From assembly GCA_030838025.1 (NCBI GenBank), contig JAUTXM010000127.1, positions 1-26,904 on the forward strand: a stretch of DNA of 26,904 nt. The letters run 5' to 3'. This DNA is from Acidimicrobiaceae bacterium (GTDB lineage: Bacteria; Actinomycetota; Acidimicrobiia; Acidimicrobiales; Palsa-688). Shown here one piece after another: positions 6,747 to 14,152 of this stretch. Below the pieces are notes generated by a model. The model searched no databases, was not told the origin of the DNA, and was given only the letters and a program-made list of their open reading frames with translations. Both the position numbers and the translations under genes were made by a program. Numbering within the stretch: the first letter of the stretch is position 1; each line of letters opens with the position of its first letter.

Positions 6747-7355
6747 ATGGGCTTCACGAGAGGATTTCAAGGGCGGCGACGCCGGCCCGACGATGAGCGC
6801 CTGCCGCCGGGGCAGTACGACACCGGCGCCGACTGGCCGGTACTGACAGCCGAGGCCACGCCGCACCTCGCCACCGCCGACTGGACCTTCACCGTCGATG
6901 GCCTGGTGGAGCAGCAGGCCACCTGGACGTGGGACGAGATCCACGCCCTTCCCCGATCGACTTTTGACGGTGACATCCACTGCGTCACCACCTGGTCGAA
7001 GCTGGGCGTCACCTTCGCGGGCGTCTCGGTGGACACGCTGCTCGCGGCCGCCCGCCCCCTGCCGTCCGCGACCTATGTGCTGGCCCGGTCCCATACCGGC
7101 TACACCACGAACCTGCCGCTGGCCGACGTGACCGGTGGAAAGGCCTGGGTCGTGTGGGACTTCGAAGGGCAGCCGCTCGAGGTGGCGCACGGCGGTCCGG
7201 CCCGCTTGCTCGTGCCCCACCTCTATTTCTGGAAGAGCGCCAAATGGGTATCGGGCCTGAAGCTGCTCGACCACGACGAGGCGGGCTTCTGGGAGCGCAA
7301 CGGCTACCACGACCGCGGCGATCCGTGGCGCGAGGAGCGCTACCAAGGTGACTGA
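6747..7355 (+). CDS. Molybdopterin-dependent oxidoreductase, sulfite-oxidase fold (COG2041-like)
   Basis: A 202-residue single-domain molybdenum-cofactor enzyme of the sulfite oxidase/MsrP superfamily. The N-terminal MGFTRGFQGRRR and LPPGQY are typical of the soluble actinobacterial branch. DIHCVTTWSKLG carries the conserved cysteine (Cys79) that coordinates molybdenum, and later GGPARLLVPHLYFWKSAKWV and the Trp/Glu-rich end are conserved. No Tat signal or membrane helix is visible, so unlike MsrP it should be cytosolic. The natural substrate of this branch is unknown to me. Its frame overlaps the reductase gene that follows by eight bases, which suggests the two work as an electron-transfer pair. 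No Shine-Dalgarno is seen before ATG 6747. Confidence 0.92.
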   Translation: MGFTRGFQGRRRRPDDERLPPGQYDTGADWPVLTAEATPHLATADWTFTVDGLVEQQATWTWDEIHALPRSTFDGDIHCVTTWSKLGVTFAGVSVDTLLAAARPLPSATYVLARSHTGYTTNLPLADVTGGKAWVVWDFEGQPLEVAHGGPARLLVPHLYFWKSAKWVSGLKLLDHDEAGFWERNGYHDRGDPWREERYQGD

Positions 7356-8118
7356 CCAGCCGTCCGCGCCGTCCGTGGCGGCACCGCCGGCACCGCCGTC
7401 CGTGGCGGCCTCGCCGATGCCGCGGACCGGAGGTTGGCAGCAGGCGACGGTCGTCGGGATCCGCCCGGAAACGGCAAACGCCAAGACGTTCCGCCTGGCG
7501 CTCACCGAGCCTCGCCCCCACCTGGCGGGCCAGCACTACGTCGTGCGGCTCACCGCCCCTGACGGCTACCGGGCGTCGAGGTCGTACTCGATCGCCTCTC
7601 CGCCGGACGATTCGGGCCAGATCGAGTTGACCATCGAGCGCCTCGAGGACGGCGAGGTCTCCTCGTTCCTCCACGACGACCTCATGGTCGGCGACCGACT
7701 CGAAGTACGGGGGCCCATCGGCGGCTGGTTCGTATGGGACGGACAAACGCCGGCGATCCTGGTCGGCGGGGGCTCGGGCGTCGTCCCACTGATGGCCATG
7801 CTGCGGCTGGCCCGCCGAAGCGAGCGCTCCGAGTTGGTCCGCCTCGTCGTTTCGGCTCGCTCACCAGGCGACCTCTACTACGCCGCCGAGCTCCCAGGGC
7901 CGGAGACCACGATCGTCTACACCCGGGCAGCCCCGCCCTCTTGGCCCCGGCCACCCGGCCACCTCAACGCCCTGGACCTCCCAAGTCCCCTCACGCCGGG
8001 AGCGACCGCGTATGTCTGTGGTTCGTCGGGGTTCGCCGACGCCGCCACAGCGCTGCTGACCGACGCCGGCGTTGCGGTCGACCACATCAGAGTCGAACGC
8101 TTCGGCCCGTCGGGTTAG
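7348..8118 (+). CDS. FAD/NAD(P)-binding ferredoxin-reductase-type oxidoreductase
   Basis: A 256-residue flavoprotein reductase. After a Pro/Ala-rich start it has the FAD domain with the R-x-Y-S motif RSYSIAS (near residue 75), the NAD(P)-binding GGGSGVVPLMAMLR (near 140), and a late CGSSGFADAATALL that fits the C-terminal nicotinamide-binding CG motif. No [2Fe-2S] cysteine cluster follows, so electrons pass from NAD(P)H through FAD directly to a partner. GTG 7348 overlaps the stop of the molybdoenzyme gene (GTGACTGA), the usual arrangement for this soluble sulfite-oxidase-fold family. It is probably the reductase supplying or accepting electrons for that enzyme. Confidence 0.92.
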   Translation: MTDQPSAPSVAAPPAPPSVAASPMPRTGGWQQATVVGIRPETANAKTFRLALTEPRPHLAGQHYVVRLTAPDGYRASRSYSIASPPDDSGQIELTIERLEDGEVSSFLHDDLMVGDRLEVRGPIGGWFVWDGQTPAILVGGGSGVVPLMAMLRLARRSERSELVRLVVSARSPGDLYYAAELPGPETTIVYTRAAPPSWPRPPGHLNALDLPSPLTPGATAYVCGSSGFADAATALLTDAGVAVDHIRVERFGPSG

Positions 8119-8152
8119 CCGCGGGTTAGTCGCCCCCGACCCCAGGAAAACC

Positions 8153-8158
8153 TAGGGT
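8153..8158 (+). promoter_or_regulatory. -10 element (TAGGGT), leaderless start of gene at 8165
   Basis: TAGGGT, then six bases (TCACCC), then GTG 8165. It separates this gene from the molybdoenzyme pair as its own transcription unit and supports the GTG start, which has no Shine-Dalgarno. Confidence 0.5.
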
Positions 8159-8164
8159 TCACCC

Positions 8165-8698
8165 GTGGCCCCGCCCGACTCCGCCGACGACGACGCAGCC
8201 GACGCGATCGAGGTCGTCGACCAAGGAACGCTCCTGCGCTTCACGTTCGACGACCTGCTCCGCTATGCCGGACCCGGGAGTCCCGGCGGCGTCGCGATGG
8301 CGTTCGTCGCCATGCGGGCCGCCTTTGCCCACCTCGATCCCGACCAGCCGGTGCAACGCCGGGAGGTCGTGATCGAGACGGCGTTCCGGGGCCCCGGCGG
8401 ACGTGACGGGTTCGAACACGTCACCCGCGCGCTGACCGACGGTCGCTACCTCGTCACCGACGCCCTCGAACACCCCGAACGGGGCATGGCACTGGAGCAG
8501 TTCGTCTTCCGCTTCGTCTACCGCGACCGTGAATGCACGCTTCTCGTCCGTGAGGGTGTGGTGACCGACGAGTTCGTCCTCATGGCCCGCAAGGACGACC
8601 GAACACCCGAAGAGGAACGTGAGTTCACGGCGATGAAGCAAGGGTTGGCCGACCGGCTGCTGGCCGGCCAACCCGAAACGGCGTTTGATCTGTCGTGA
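8165..8698 (+). CDS. Unknown protein, possibly FmdE-like fold lacking metal ligands
   Basis: A 177-residue soluble protein not firmly recognised. The stretch FTFDDLLRYAGPGSPGGVAM aligns by eye with the start of FmdE/FwdE-type proteins (y-H-G-H-x-C-P-G), but His/His/Cys would be replaced by Ala/Pro/Ser. The middle part (GFEHVTRALTDGRYLV, then RGMALEQFVFRF) also follows that family's order. If this is right it is a relative that has lost its metal site. FmdE proteins are tied to molybdenum or tungsten enzymes, and the gene directly follows a molybdoenzyme operon in the same direction, 46 bases downstream. No membrane or export signal. Start GTG 8165 follows a leaderless -10. Confidence 0.7.
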   Translation: MAPPDSADDDAADAIEVVDQGTLLRFTFDDLLRYAGPGSPGGVAMAFVAMRAAFAHLDPDQPVQRREVVIETAFRGPGGRDGFEHVTRALTDGRYLVTDALEHPERGMALEQFVFRFVYRDRECTLLVREGVVTDEFVLMARKDDRTPEEEREFTAMKQGLADRLLAGQPETAFDLS

Positions 8699-8728
8699 TC
8701 CGTCCTGCCGGGAGCGGACCCAGCCCTC

Positions 8729-9139
8729 CTAGCGGCCGGTCTCGATCGTGGTGACCTTGAAATCGGCACCGACCTTGACGGTGACGTGCGTTCCGTCGGC
8801 CTTGGTCATGTGGGCCTCGTACGGGGAGCCCTCGGCGTCGTTTTCCACCCGCTCGATCGTTCCGCCGGGGACGGCGGCGAGGGCCGCGTCCTTCACCTTG
8901 GTCGCAGTGTCGCCGGTGAGAAGGACTTCGGTGATCCCGTTGGCCATGTGGCCGCCCTGGGTCGGGTCGTGCGCCGCGCCGGCGACCGGCGCACCCGCAG
9001 CAGGCGTACCCGCGGCAGCTGACGGTGTGGTGGTGGTCTGGGCGCTGGACGTCCCGACCATGGCGGCGCCGACTGCGCCTCCCGTGAGCGTTGCGCCGAC
9101 GATCCCGAGACTGATTGCGGCCTTGCGAAACGTGTTCAC
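8729..9139 (-). CDS. Secreted PepSY-domain protein
   Basis: A 136-residue exported protein. The start is set at GTG 9139, preceded by AAAGGGA five to six bases away and giving a clean signal peptide (NTFRKAAISLGIVGATLTGGAVGAAMVGTSSAQ region). A longer frame to 9214 would bury that signal. After a Thr/Ala-rich linker the C-terminal half is one PepSY domain: LTGDTATKVKDAALAAVPGG, then EAHMTKADGTHVTVKV and a terminal hydrophobic strand. PepSY domains are inhibitory or regulatory domains, often linked to proteases or cell-envelope functions; no partner is evident here. It is monocistronic, on the minus strand, downstream of purU. Confidence 0.85.
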   Translation of the reverse strand: MNTFRKAAISLGIVGATLTGGAVGAAMVGTSSAQTTTTPSAAAGTPAAGAPVAGAAHDPTQGGHMANGITEVLLTGDTATKVKDAALAAVPGGTIERVENDAEGSPYEAHMTKADGTHVTVKVGADFKVTTIETGR

Positions 9140-9267
9140 TACTTCCCTTTCCGATCCGGGGCCATCCCGGGTTACGCCCACCACTGTGTGGGTCCACCCT
9201 GGGGCGCCTCTCACACGATCCTGGGAAAACGCCGGGATTCCAGGGCGGCGCCTTGGAATCGGTACAG

Positions 9268-10113
9268 CTACAGGAACACGACGGTTCGCCGGCCGAGCAG
9301 GAAGACCCGCCCTTCGCTGTGCGCCTTGACCGCCCGGGACAGCACCAGGCGCTCGAGGTCCCGCCCGATGATGACCATCTGGTCAGGGGTGTGGGAGTGG
9401 GCCACCCGCGCCACGTCCTGGTCGATGATGGGCCCCTCGTCGAGGTCGGGGGTGACGTAGTGCGCCGTGGCGCCGATGACCTTCACGCCCCGTTCCCATG
9501 CCTGGTGGTAGGGCTTGGCGCCCTTGAAGCTCGGGAGGAACGAGTGGTGGATGTTGATCATTCGCCCCGCCAGCTCCCGGCACAGGGGGTCGGAAACGAC
9601 CTGCATGTACCGGGCCAGCACGACCAGCTCGATGTCATGCGCCGCGACCAGCTGGCGCACACGGTCCTCGGCGGCTGCTCGGCCGCGGTCGGTGACCGGG
9701 ACGTGCTCGAATGCGATTCCCGCGGCGGTCACGGTGTCGGACAGGTCGGGGTGGTTGGACACCACGATCGGGATGTCGAGCGGTAGCTCCCCGGCCCGCC
9801 ATCGGTACAGCAGATCCACCAGGCAGTGGTCGTAGCGCGACACCATGATCAAGATGCGGCAGCGCTGATCCTCGCGGCGCACCCGCAGGTCGGCGTGGAG
9901 CACCTCGGCCCGGCCCCGCAGGGCGTCGCAGATCTCCACAGCATCGTCGATCGGCGCCTCGAAGCGGGTCCGCATGCAGAACATGCCCGTGGGCACGTCG
10001 CTGAACTGGGCGTTCTCGACGATGTTGGCGGCCAGCTCCAAGAGCCCCTCCGCGATGCTGGCGACGATGCCCGGCCGGTCAGGGCACACAAGGGTCAGGA
10101 TGTGGCTGGACAT
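9268..10113 (-). CDS. purU: Formyltetrahydrofolate deformylase PurU
   Basis: A 281-residue enzyme that hydrolyses 10-formyl-THF to THF and formate, balancing one-carbon pools and supplying formate. The N-terminal ACT domain (HILTLVCPDRPGIVASIAEGL, to about residue 80) is followed by the formyltransferase-fold domain: RILIMVSRYDHCLVDLL, then MINIHHSFLPSFKGAKPYHQA with the catalytic Asn and His, and GATAHYVTPDLDEGPIIDQ with the catalytic Asp. Length and motif order match PurU. A longer open frame extends upstream to 10596, but ATG 10113 is where homology begins. TACGAT, nine bases upstream, is a fair -10 for a very short leader. It is divergent from the YbdK-type ligase gene over 96 bases. Confidence 0.95.
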   Translation of the reverse strand: MSSHILTLVCPDRPGIVASIAEGLLELAANIVENAQFSDVPTGMFCMRTRFEAPIDDAVEICDALRGRAEVLHADLRVRREDQRCRILIMVSRYDHCLVDLLYRWRAGELPLDIPIVVSNHPDLSDTVTAAGIAFEHVPVTDRGRAAAEDRVRQLVAAHDIELVVLARYMQVVSDPLCRELAGRMINIHHSFLPSFKGAKPYHQAWERGVKVIGATAHYVTPDLDEGPIIDQDVARVAHSHTPDQMVIIGRDLERLVLSRAVKAHSEGRVFLLGRRTVVFL

Positions 10114-10209
10114 GTTGGGGCGATCGTAGGGACGCGGGCACCGGGGGCGCCTGTCACGAACCTGACCGCGGGGTTTGCCGGCCAAGGCAATCTGGGGAAA
10201 CTCCTCCCC

Positions 10210-11307
10210 ATGGCGCTGGGGACCATTGGTGTCGAGGAGGAGTACCAGCTGATCGACGCCGGCAGCGGCGCGCTGCGGCCCGTCAACGACGTGGTCCTCG
10301 ACGCCGCGGAGCCCGCGCTGGGCGACTCCGTCCATCCCGAACTGTTGCGCACCCAGGTAGAGGTGTCCACACCCGTCTGCAACTCGCTCGACGAGGTCGA
10401 CCGGGAACTGCGGGCGCTGCGGCGCCGGCTCAACGGCGTCGCCGCCCGGTACGGCTGCCGCCTCGGTGCAGCCGGCACGCATCCGTCGGCCCGCTGGGAC
10501 GACCAGGAGGTCACGCCCAGCGAGCGCTACCTCGTCATGGCGAGCGAGTTCCAGCAGATGGCCCTGGAAACGCTCATCTTCGGATGCCACGTCCATGTCG
10601 GCATCGAGGATCTCGAACTTCGCATCGCCGTCATGAACCGCATCCGACCCTGGCTGCCCACGCTCCTGGCCCTAAGCGCCAACTCCCCGTTCTGGGGCGG
10701 CCGGGACACGGGTTATGCCAGCTACCGCACCATGGTGTTCCGCCGGTGGCCGACCACGGGGATCCCCGCGTTCTTCGCCGACAACGACGACTACGAGCGG
10801 GTCGTGAAGACCCTGGTGAGCGCGGGCGCCATCGAGGATGCGACCCACCTGTACTGGTACGTGCGACCATCTGCCCGGTTCCCGACCCTCGAGGTGCGCA
10901 TCCCCGACGTCTGCCTGACCGTCGACGAGGCGGTGACCGTCGCTGCGCTGGTTGCCGCCATGGCCGCCACCGCCCGCCGGGACGCCGAGGCGGGCCGTGA
11001 ACTTCACCAGGCTCGGCCCGAACTCCTCGAGGCCGCCGTCTGGCGATCGGCGCGCCACGGCCTGAAAGAACGTCTGATCGACGTCGCCTCGGCGTCGCTT
11101 CTCCCGGCACGAGACGTGGTCCTGACCATGATGGCCACGCTGCGACCGGCGCTCGAGGAAGCAGACGCCTGGGACCGCATCGACGACGGCGTACGTGGAA
11201 TTCTTGGGGGTGGTACCGGCGCCGACCGGCAACGGGCGATATATCGCAAAAGCAATTCCCTGGCCGACGTGGCTCGCTATATCGCCGATCAGACGGCCGA
11301 GGCGTGA
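10210..11307 (+). CDS. Carboxylate-amine ligase, YbdK/GCS2 family
   Basis: A 365-residue member of the glutamate-cysteine ligase 2 family. Motifs seen are TIGVEEEYQLID at the N-terminus, the metal/glutamate-binding GCHVHVGIED, SANSPFWGGRDTGYASYRT, and HLYWYVRPSARFPTLEVRIPD. E. coli YbdK has weak gamma-glutamylcysteine synthetase activity; the true substrate in this branch is uncertain. The start is ATG 10210 because TIGVEEEY must be near the N-terminus, although the frame stays open upstream over the purU gene. A short hairpin (TGGGGA 10193-10198 / TCCCCA 10205-10210) reaches the start codon and could affect translation. The tail has lower GC than the body. Confidence 0.92.
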   Translation: MALGTIGVEEEYQLIDAGSGALRPVNDVVLDAAEPALGDSVHPELLRTQVEVSTPVCNSLDEVDRELRALRRRLNGVAARYGCRLGAAGTHPSARWDDQEVTPSERYLVMASEFQQMALETLIFGCHVHVGIEDLELRIAVMNRIRPWLPTLLALSANSPFWGGRDTGYASYRTMVFRRWPTTGIPAFFADNDDYERVVKTLVSAGAIEDATHLYWYVRPSARFPTLEVRIPDVCLTVDEAVTVAALVAAMAATARRDAEAGRELHQARPELLEAAVWRSARHGLKERLIDVASASLLPARDVVLTMMATLRPALEEADAWDRIDDGVRGILGGGTGADRQRAIYRKSNSLADVARYIADQTAEA

Positions 11308-11332
11308 ATCCTTGAATTCATTGCCGCACTCG

Positions 11333-11367
11333 ACGACCCCAGGGTGCAGTTCTGTTTGACGGGTCGT
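11333..11367. terminator. Possible bidirectional terminator
   Basis: ACGACCC (11333-11339) and GGGTCGT (11361-11367) form a perfect 7-bp stem with a 21-base loop in the 67-base spacer between the convergent ligase and MoaD-like genes. The loop is long and there is no clean T tract, so support is modest. Confidence 0.35.
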
Positions 11368-11374
11368 TAGTAGC

Positions 11375-11668
11375 TCAGCGGTCGAATCCGCCGGAAATGG
11401 CCGGCAGGATCGACACTTCGGAACCGGTACGCAATACGGTGCCGGCACCGCTCTGGCTGCGAATATTCTCCTCGCCGACAAAAATATTGACGTGGGGCCG
11501 CAGTACCCCTTGCTCGTCGCGGATGCGGCGCTCGAGGGCGGGATACCCCGACGCGATGGCATCGAGCAGATCGTCGACCGTCGAGCCGTCGTCCAGGTCA
11601 AAGGAAAGTACCGAGTGCCCGCCACCTCCCTCTCGGAGGGCGGCGGGCACGCGGAGTTGGACATGCAC
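11375..11668 (-). CDS. MoaD/ThiS-type ubiquitin-like protein with Gly-Gly plus a three-residue tail
   Basis: A 97-residue beta-grasp protein of the MoaD/ThiS/CysO group, which carry sulfur as a C-terminal thiocarboxylate or act as small protein modifiers. Visible features are VHVQLRVPAALR, the conserved STVDDLLDAIASGYPAL helix, RPHVNIFVGEENIR, and the hydrophobic strand SEVSILPAISGG. The Gly-Gly is at residues 93-94, followed by FDR, so unlike MoaD the diglycine is not C-terminal and would need trimming, as in some CysO/SAMP relatives. GTG 11668 is preferred over the longer frame to 11743, which would overlap the upstream gene; it leaves an 11-base gap. It is probably co-transcribed with the beta-propeller gene. 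No E1-like MoeB/ThiF gene is in the window. Confidence 0.87.
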   Translation of the reverse strand: MHVQLRVPAALREGGGGHSVLSFDLDDGSTVDDLLDAIASGYPALERRIRDEQGVLRPHVNIFVGEENIRSQSGAGTVLRTGSEVSILPAISGGFDR

Positions 11669-11679
11669 CGACGACCCGA

Positions 11680-12774
11680 TCAGCCGATCGGTGCCGCTCG
11701 AACCGACAATACGGGCGGCAGGTGCGCCGCCAGTACCCGCCACGAGTCCCCGCCGTCGACCGACCCGTACACCTCGCCGCTGCGGGTTCCGAAATACAGC
11801 CCGGCCGGGTCGTCTCCGTCGGTCGTGAACCCGTCACGAAGGACGGTCAGATGGGCGTCGCTCTGCGGGAGGCCGTCGGTGAGCGGCGACCATGACCGGC
11901 CTGCGTCGGTCGTGCGCCACACAATGCAACGGCCGTCAGGGGTGCAACGGTATTCCGCCCCTTGCAAGGGCAGCAGGTAGGCGGTGTCGCCGACCGTCGG
12001 GTGGGCGACCACCGGGAATCCGAAGTCGACCCCTCCGATCGACTCCATCGGGGTCCACGAGCCGCCCCCGTCGTCGCTGCGGTAGATACCGTCGTGGTGC
12101 TGCAAATAGAGGCGCTCGGGGTCGACCGCGTCCCGGGCGACCTTGTGGACGCACTGGCCGAATTCCGGTGTCGGAGCGTCGGGGAGGAACGTGACCACGA
12201 TTCCCGCGTTGCTCGCCCGCCAGCTCGCTCCCCCGTCGTCGCTGCGGTAGACGCCCGCCGCCGACACCGCGATGAGAAGCCGGGACGGATCGGTCGGGTG
12301 GACCAGCACCGTGTGCAGGCACAGTCCTCCTCCGCCCGGGTTCCACTCCGGCCGGTGCGGATGCTCCCACAGGGCCCGTACCAACGAGAAGCTCCGACCG
12401 CCGTCGTCGCTGCGGAACAGCGCCGCCGGTTCCACTCCCGCGTAGACGACATCTGGCTCGTCGGCGCCTCCCGGTGTGAGCTGCCAGATCCGAGCCAAGG
12501 CGGCGCCTGTGTCGTCGGGGAATGCGATCGCGGCCCGGTTTTCCTCGGACCAGGACTGGCCGCCGTCGTCGGAGCTGCGCACGACGGGACCCCAATGCAT
12601 GCTCACCGACCCGGCAAAGAGCCGAGGTGCGGGACCCCTGTTGTCGATGCAGGTGGCGTACACCTCCTCGCCTGCCAGCGCTGGGCCGTGTACCTCGAAG
12701 CCGCGCCGCCCGTCACTCGAACGCAGGGAGAACAGCCCCTTGGCGGTACCGACCATCACCAGGGTCTCGGACAT
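11680..12774 (-). CDS. BNR/Asp-box beta-propeller protein (sialidase/VPS10-like)
   Basis: A 364-residue protein built of repeated Asp boxes (S-x-D-x-G-x-S-W/F): SSDDGGQSW, RSDDGGRSF, RSDDGGASW, RSDDGGGSW, RTTDAGRSW and GSVDGGDSW, six in all. This predicts a beta-propeller, similar to photosystem-assembly/VPS10-type propellers or exo-sialidase-like proteins, but I see no sialidase catalytic set and no signal peptide, so it is probably a cytosolic binding or scaffold protein. The second ATG (12774) is preferred: AGGAGG ends seven bases before it and only one base before the first ATG (12780). TAGCGT (plus-strand ACGCTA at 12801-12806) is a likely -10. It is followed after 11 bases by the MoaD-like gene; the pairing suggests a shared process. 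Confidence 0.85.
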   Translation of the reverse strand: MSETLVMVGTAKGLFSLRSSDGRRGFEVHGPALAGEEVYATCIDNRGPAPRLFAGSVSMHWGPVVRSSDDGGQSWSEENRAAIAFPDDTGAALARIWQLTPGGADEPDVVYAGVEPAALFRSDDGGRSFSLVRALWEHPHRPEWNPGGGGLCLHTVLVHPTDPSRLLIAVSAAGVYRSDDGGASWRASNAGIVVTFLPDAPTPEFGQCVHKVARDAVDPERLYLQHHDGIYRSDDGGGSWTPMESIGGVDFGFPVVAHPTVGDTAYLLPLQGAEYRCTPDGRCIVWRTTDAGRSWSPLTDGLPQSDAHLTVLRDGFTTDGDDPAGLYFGTRSGEVYGSVDGGDSWRVLAAHLPPVLSVRAAPIG

Positions 12775-12929
12775 CGACATGCCTCCTCGTCTCGGCCGTC
12801 ACGCTAATCCTGAGCCCTCGAGCAGCCCAGGGGCGCGGTCGCGCTTTACCTCGGTCAGACGATCACCAGGCCCGGTAGTCATCGGCGGGCGCAGGATTTC
12901 CCGAGTCGGATTCCGGTCACAGCGATGTG

Positions 12930-12943
12930 CGAACATGTGTTCG
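12930..12943. promoter_or_regulatory. LexA (SOS) box of dinB
   Basis: CGAAC-ATGT-GTTCG is a perfect palindrome matching the Gram-positive/actinobacterial LexA site (CGAAC-N4-GTTCG). It ends at the first base of the GTG start codon of dinB, so LexA bound there would block transcription initiation. It also argues against the upstream ATG at 12925 as start. Confidence 0.85.
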
Positions 12944-14148
12944 TGCCCACGGACGCCACCATCTTGCACGCCGACCTCGACGCGTTCTACGCCTCAGTCG
13001 AGCAGCGCGACGATCCTCGTCTGCGGGGCCGCCCCGTGATCGTCGGTGCGGGGGTGGTCCTGGCGGCCAGTTACGAGGCCAAGGCGTTCGGGATCCGCAC
13101 CGCCATGGGCGGAGCCCAAGCTCGGCGGATCTGCCCGCAGGCCGTCGTCGTGGCGCCCCGCATGTTCGCCTACGCCGAGGCCAGCCGGGCGGTGTTCGAG
13201 GTGTTCCAACAGACGACACCGCTGGTCGAGGGCCTGTCGATCGACGAAGCGTTCCTCGAAGTCGGCGGACTCCGGCGACTCGCGGGCACGCCCACTGACA
13301 TCGCCCAGAAGCTGCGCCGCCACGTCCTCGAACGCGTCGGCCTGCCGATCACCGTCGGGGTGGCACGGACCAAGTTCCTGGCCAAGGTGGCGAGCGGCGT
13401 CGCCAAGCCCGACGGCCTGCTCGTCGTGCCCCCAGAGGGAGAGCTCGCCTTCCTCCACCCGCTCGCCGTCGAGCGCTTGTGGGGCGTGGGGCGGGTGACT
13501 GCCGAAAAGCTGCGTGAGCAGGGCATCACGACCGTCGGCGAGGTGGCGGCGCTGGCCGAGACCGTGTTGGTCTCGTTGCTCGGGCAGGGTTCGGGACGCC
13601 ACCTCCACGCGCTGGCCCACAACCTCGATCCGCGCCCGGTACAGACGGGCCGCCGACGCCGCGCCATCGGTTCGCAGCATGCGCTGGGCCGCTCGGCGAA
13701 ATCGCCGGAGGAGATCGACGCAGTCGTCGTCGGCCTGGTCGACCGCGTCACCCGCCGACTCCGGGCCACCGACCGGGTCACCCGCACCGTCATGGTTCGG
13801 CTGCGTTTCGACGACTTCACCCGGGCGACCCGGTCGCACACCCTGGAGCGGGCGACTGCGCAGACCCAGACGGTCCTGACCGCGGTCCGGGCGTTGGTTG
13901 CCGCGGCCGGGCCCGTCATCGATCGAAAGGGCTTGACACTGCTCGGCGTCGCTCTGGGCAACCTCGACGATGACGGCTCGATCCAGCTGGCGCTGCCGTT
14001 CGGCCGCCCTGGCGCCCGCGCCAGCCCCCCCGGCGCGCTCGACGCCACACTGGACGACGTACGGGACCGCTACGGTTCGGCGGCCATCACCCGGGCCGTG
14101 CTCCTCGGCCGCGACTTGGGCGTCTCGGTGCCCCTGCTCCGCGAGTGA
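12943..14148 (+). CDS. dinB: DNA polymerase IV (Y-family translesion polymerase)
   Basis: A 401-residue Y-family polymerase that copies past DNA lesions at low fidelity. Palm motifs are complete: HADLDAFYASVEQ (metal-binding Asp11), SYEAKAFGIRTAM, and LSIDEAFLEVGG (Asp101 and Glu102). The HhH region (LWGVGRVTAEKLREQGI) and little-finger domain (IGSQHALGRSAKSPEEI, then the RVTRTVMVRLRFDDF strand) follow. QLALPF at about 348-353 is a likely beta-clamp-binding motif. The GTG at 12943 is chosen because a LexA box covers 12930-12943, making expression probably SOS-controlled. The C-terminus ends four bases from the convergent glycosidase gene. It is length-typical with no missing catalytic residue. 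Confidence 0.95.
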   Translation: MPTDATILHADLDAFYASVEQRDDPRLRGRPVIVGAGVVLAASYEAKAFGIRTAMGGAQARRICPQAVVVAPRMFAYAEASRAVFEVFQQTTPLVEGLSIDEAFLEVGGLRRLAGTPTDIAQKLRRHVLERVGLPITVGVARTKFLAKVASGVAKPDGLLVVPPEGELAFLHPLAVERLWGVGRVTAEKLREQGITTVGEVAALAETVLVSLLGQGSGRHLHALAHNLDPRPVQTGRRRRAIGSQHALGRSAKSPEEIDAVVVGLVDRVTRRLRATDRVTRTVMVRLRFDDFTRATRSHTLERATAQTQTVLTAVRALVAAAGPVIDRKGLTLLGVALGNLDDDGSIQLALPFGRPGARASPPGALDATLDDVRDRYGSAAITRAVLLGRDLGVSVPLLRE

Positions 14149-14152
14149 GCAC

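Noticed and set aside
9826..10209. Upstream extension of the YbdK-type gene across purU
   Set aside because: The TIGVEEEY motif must be N-terminal, and the extension overlaps a certain gene on the other strand.
11368..11395. tRNA-like words TAGCTCAGCGG and GGTCGAATCC
   Set aside because: They are adjacent with no anticodon arm or acceptor stem, and the second half is the coding end (GGFDR, stop) of the MoaD-like gene.
12925..12942. ATG 12925 as dinB start
   Set aside because: It lies upstream of the perfect LexA box at 12930-12943, which would then be inside the coding region; GTG 12943 fits better.
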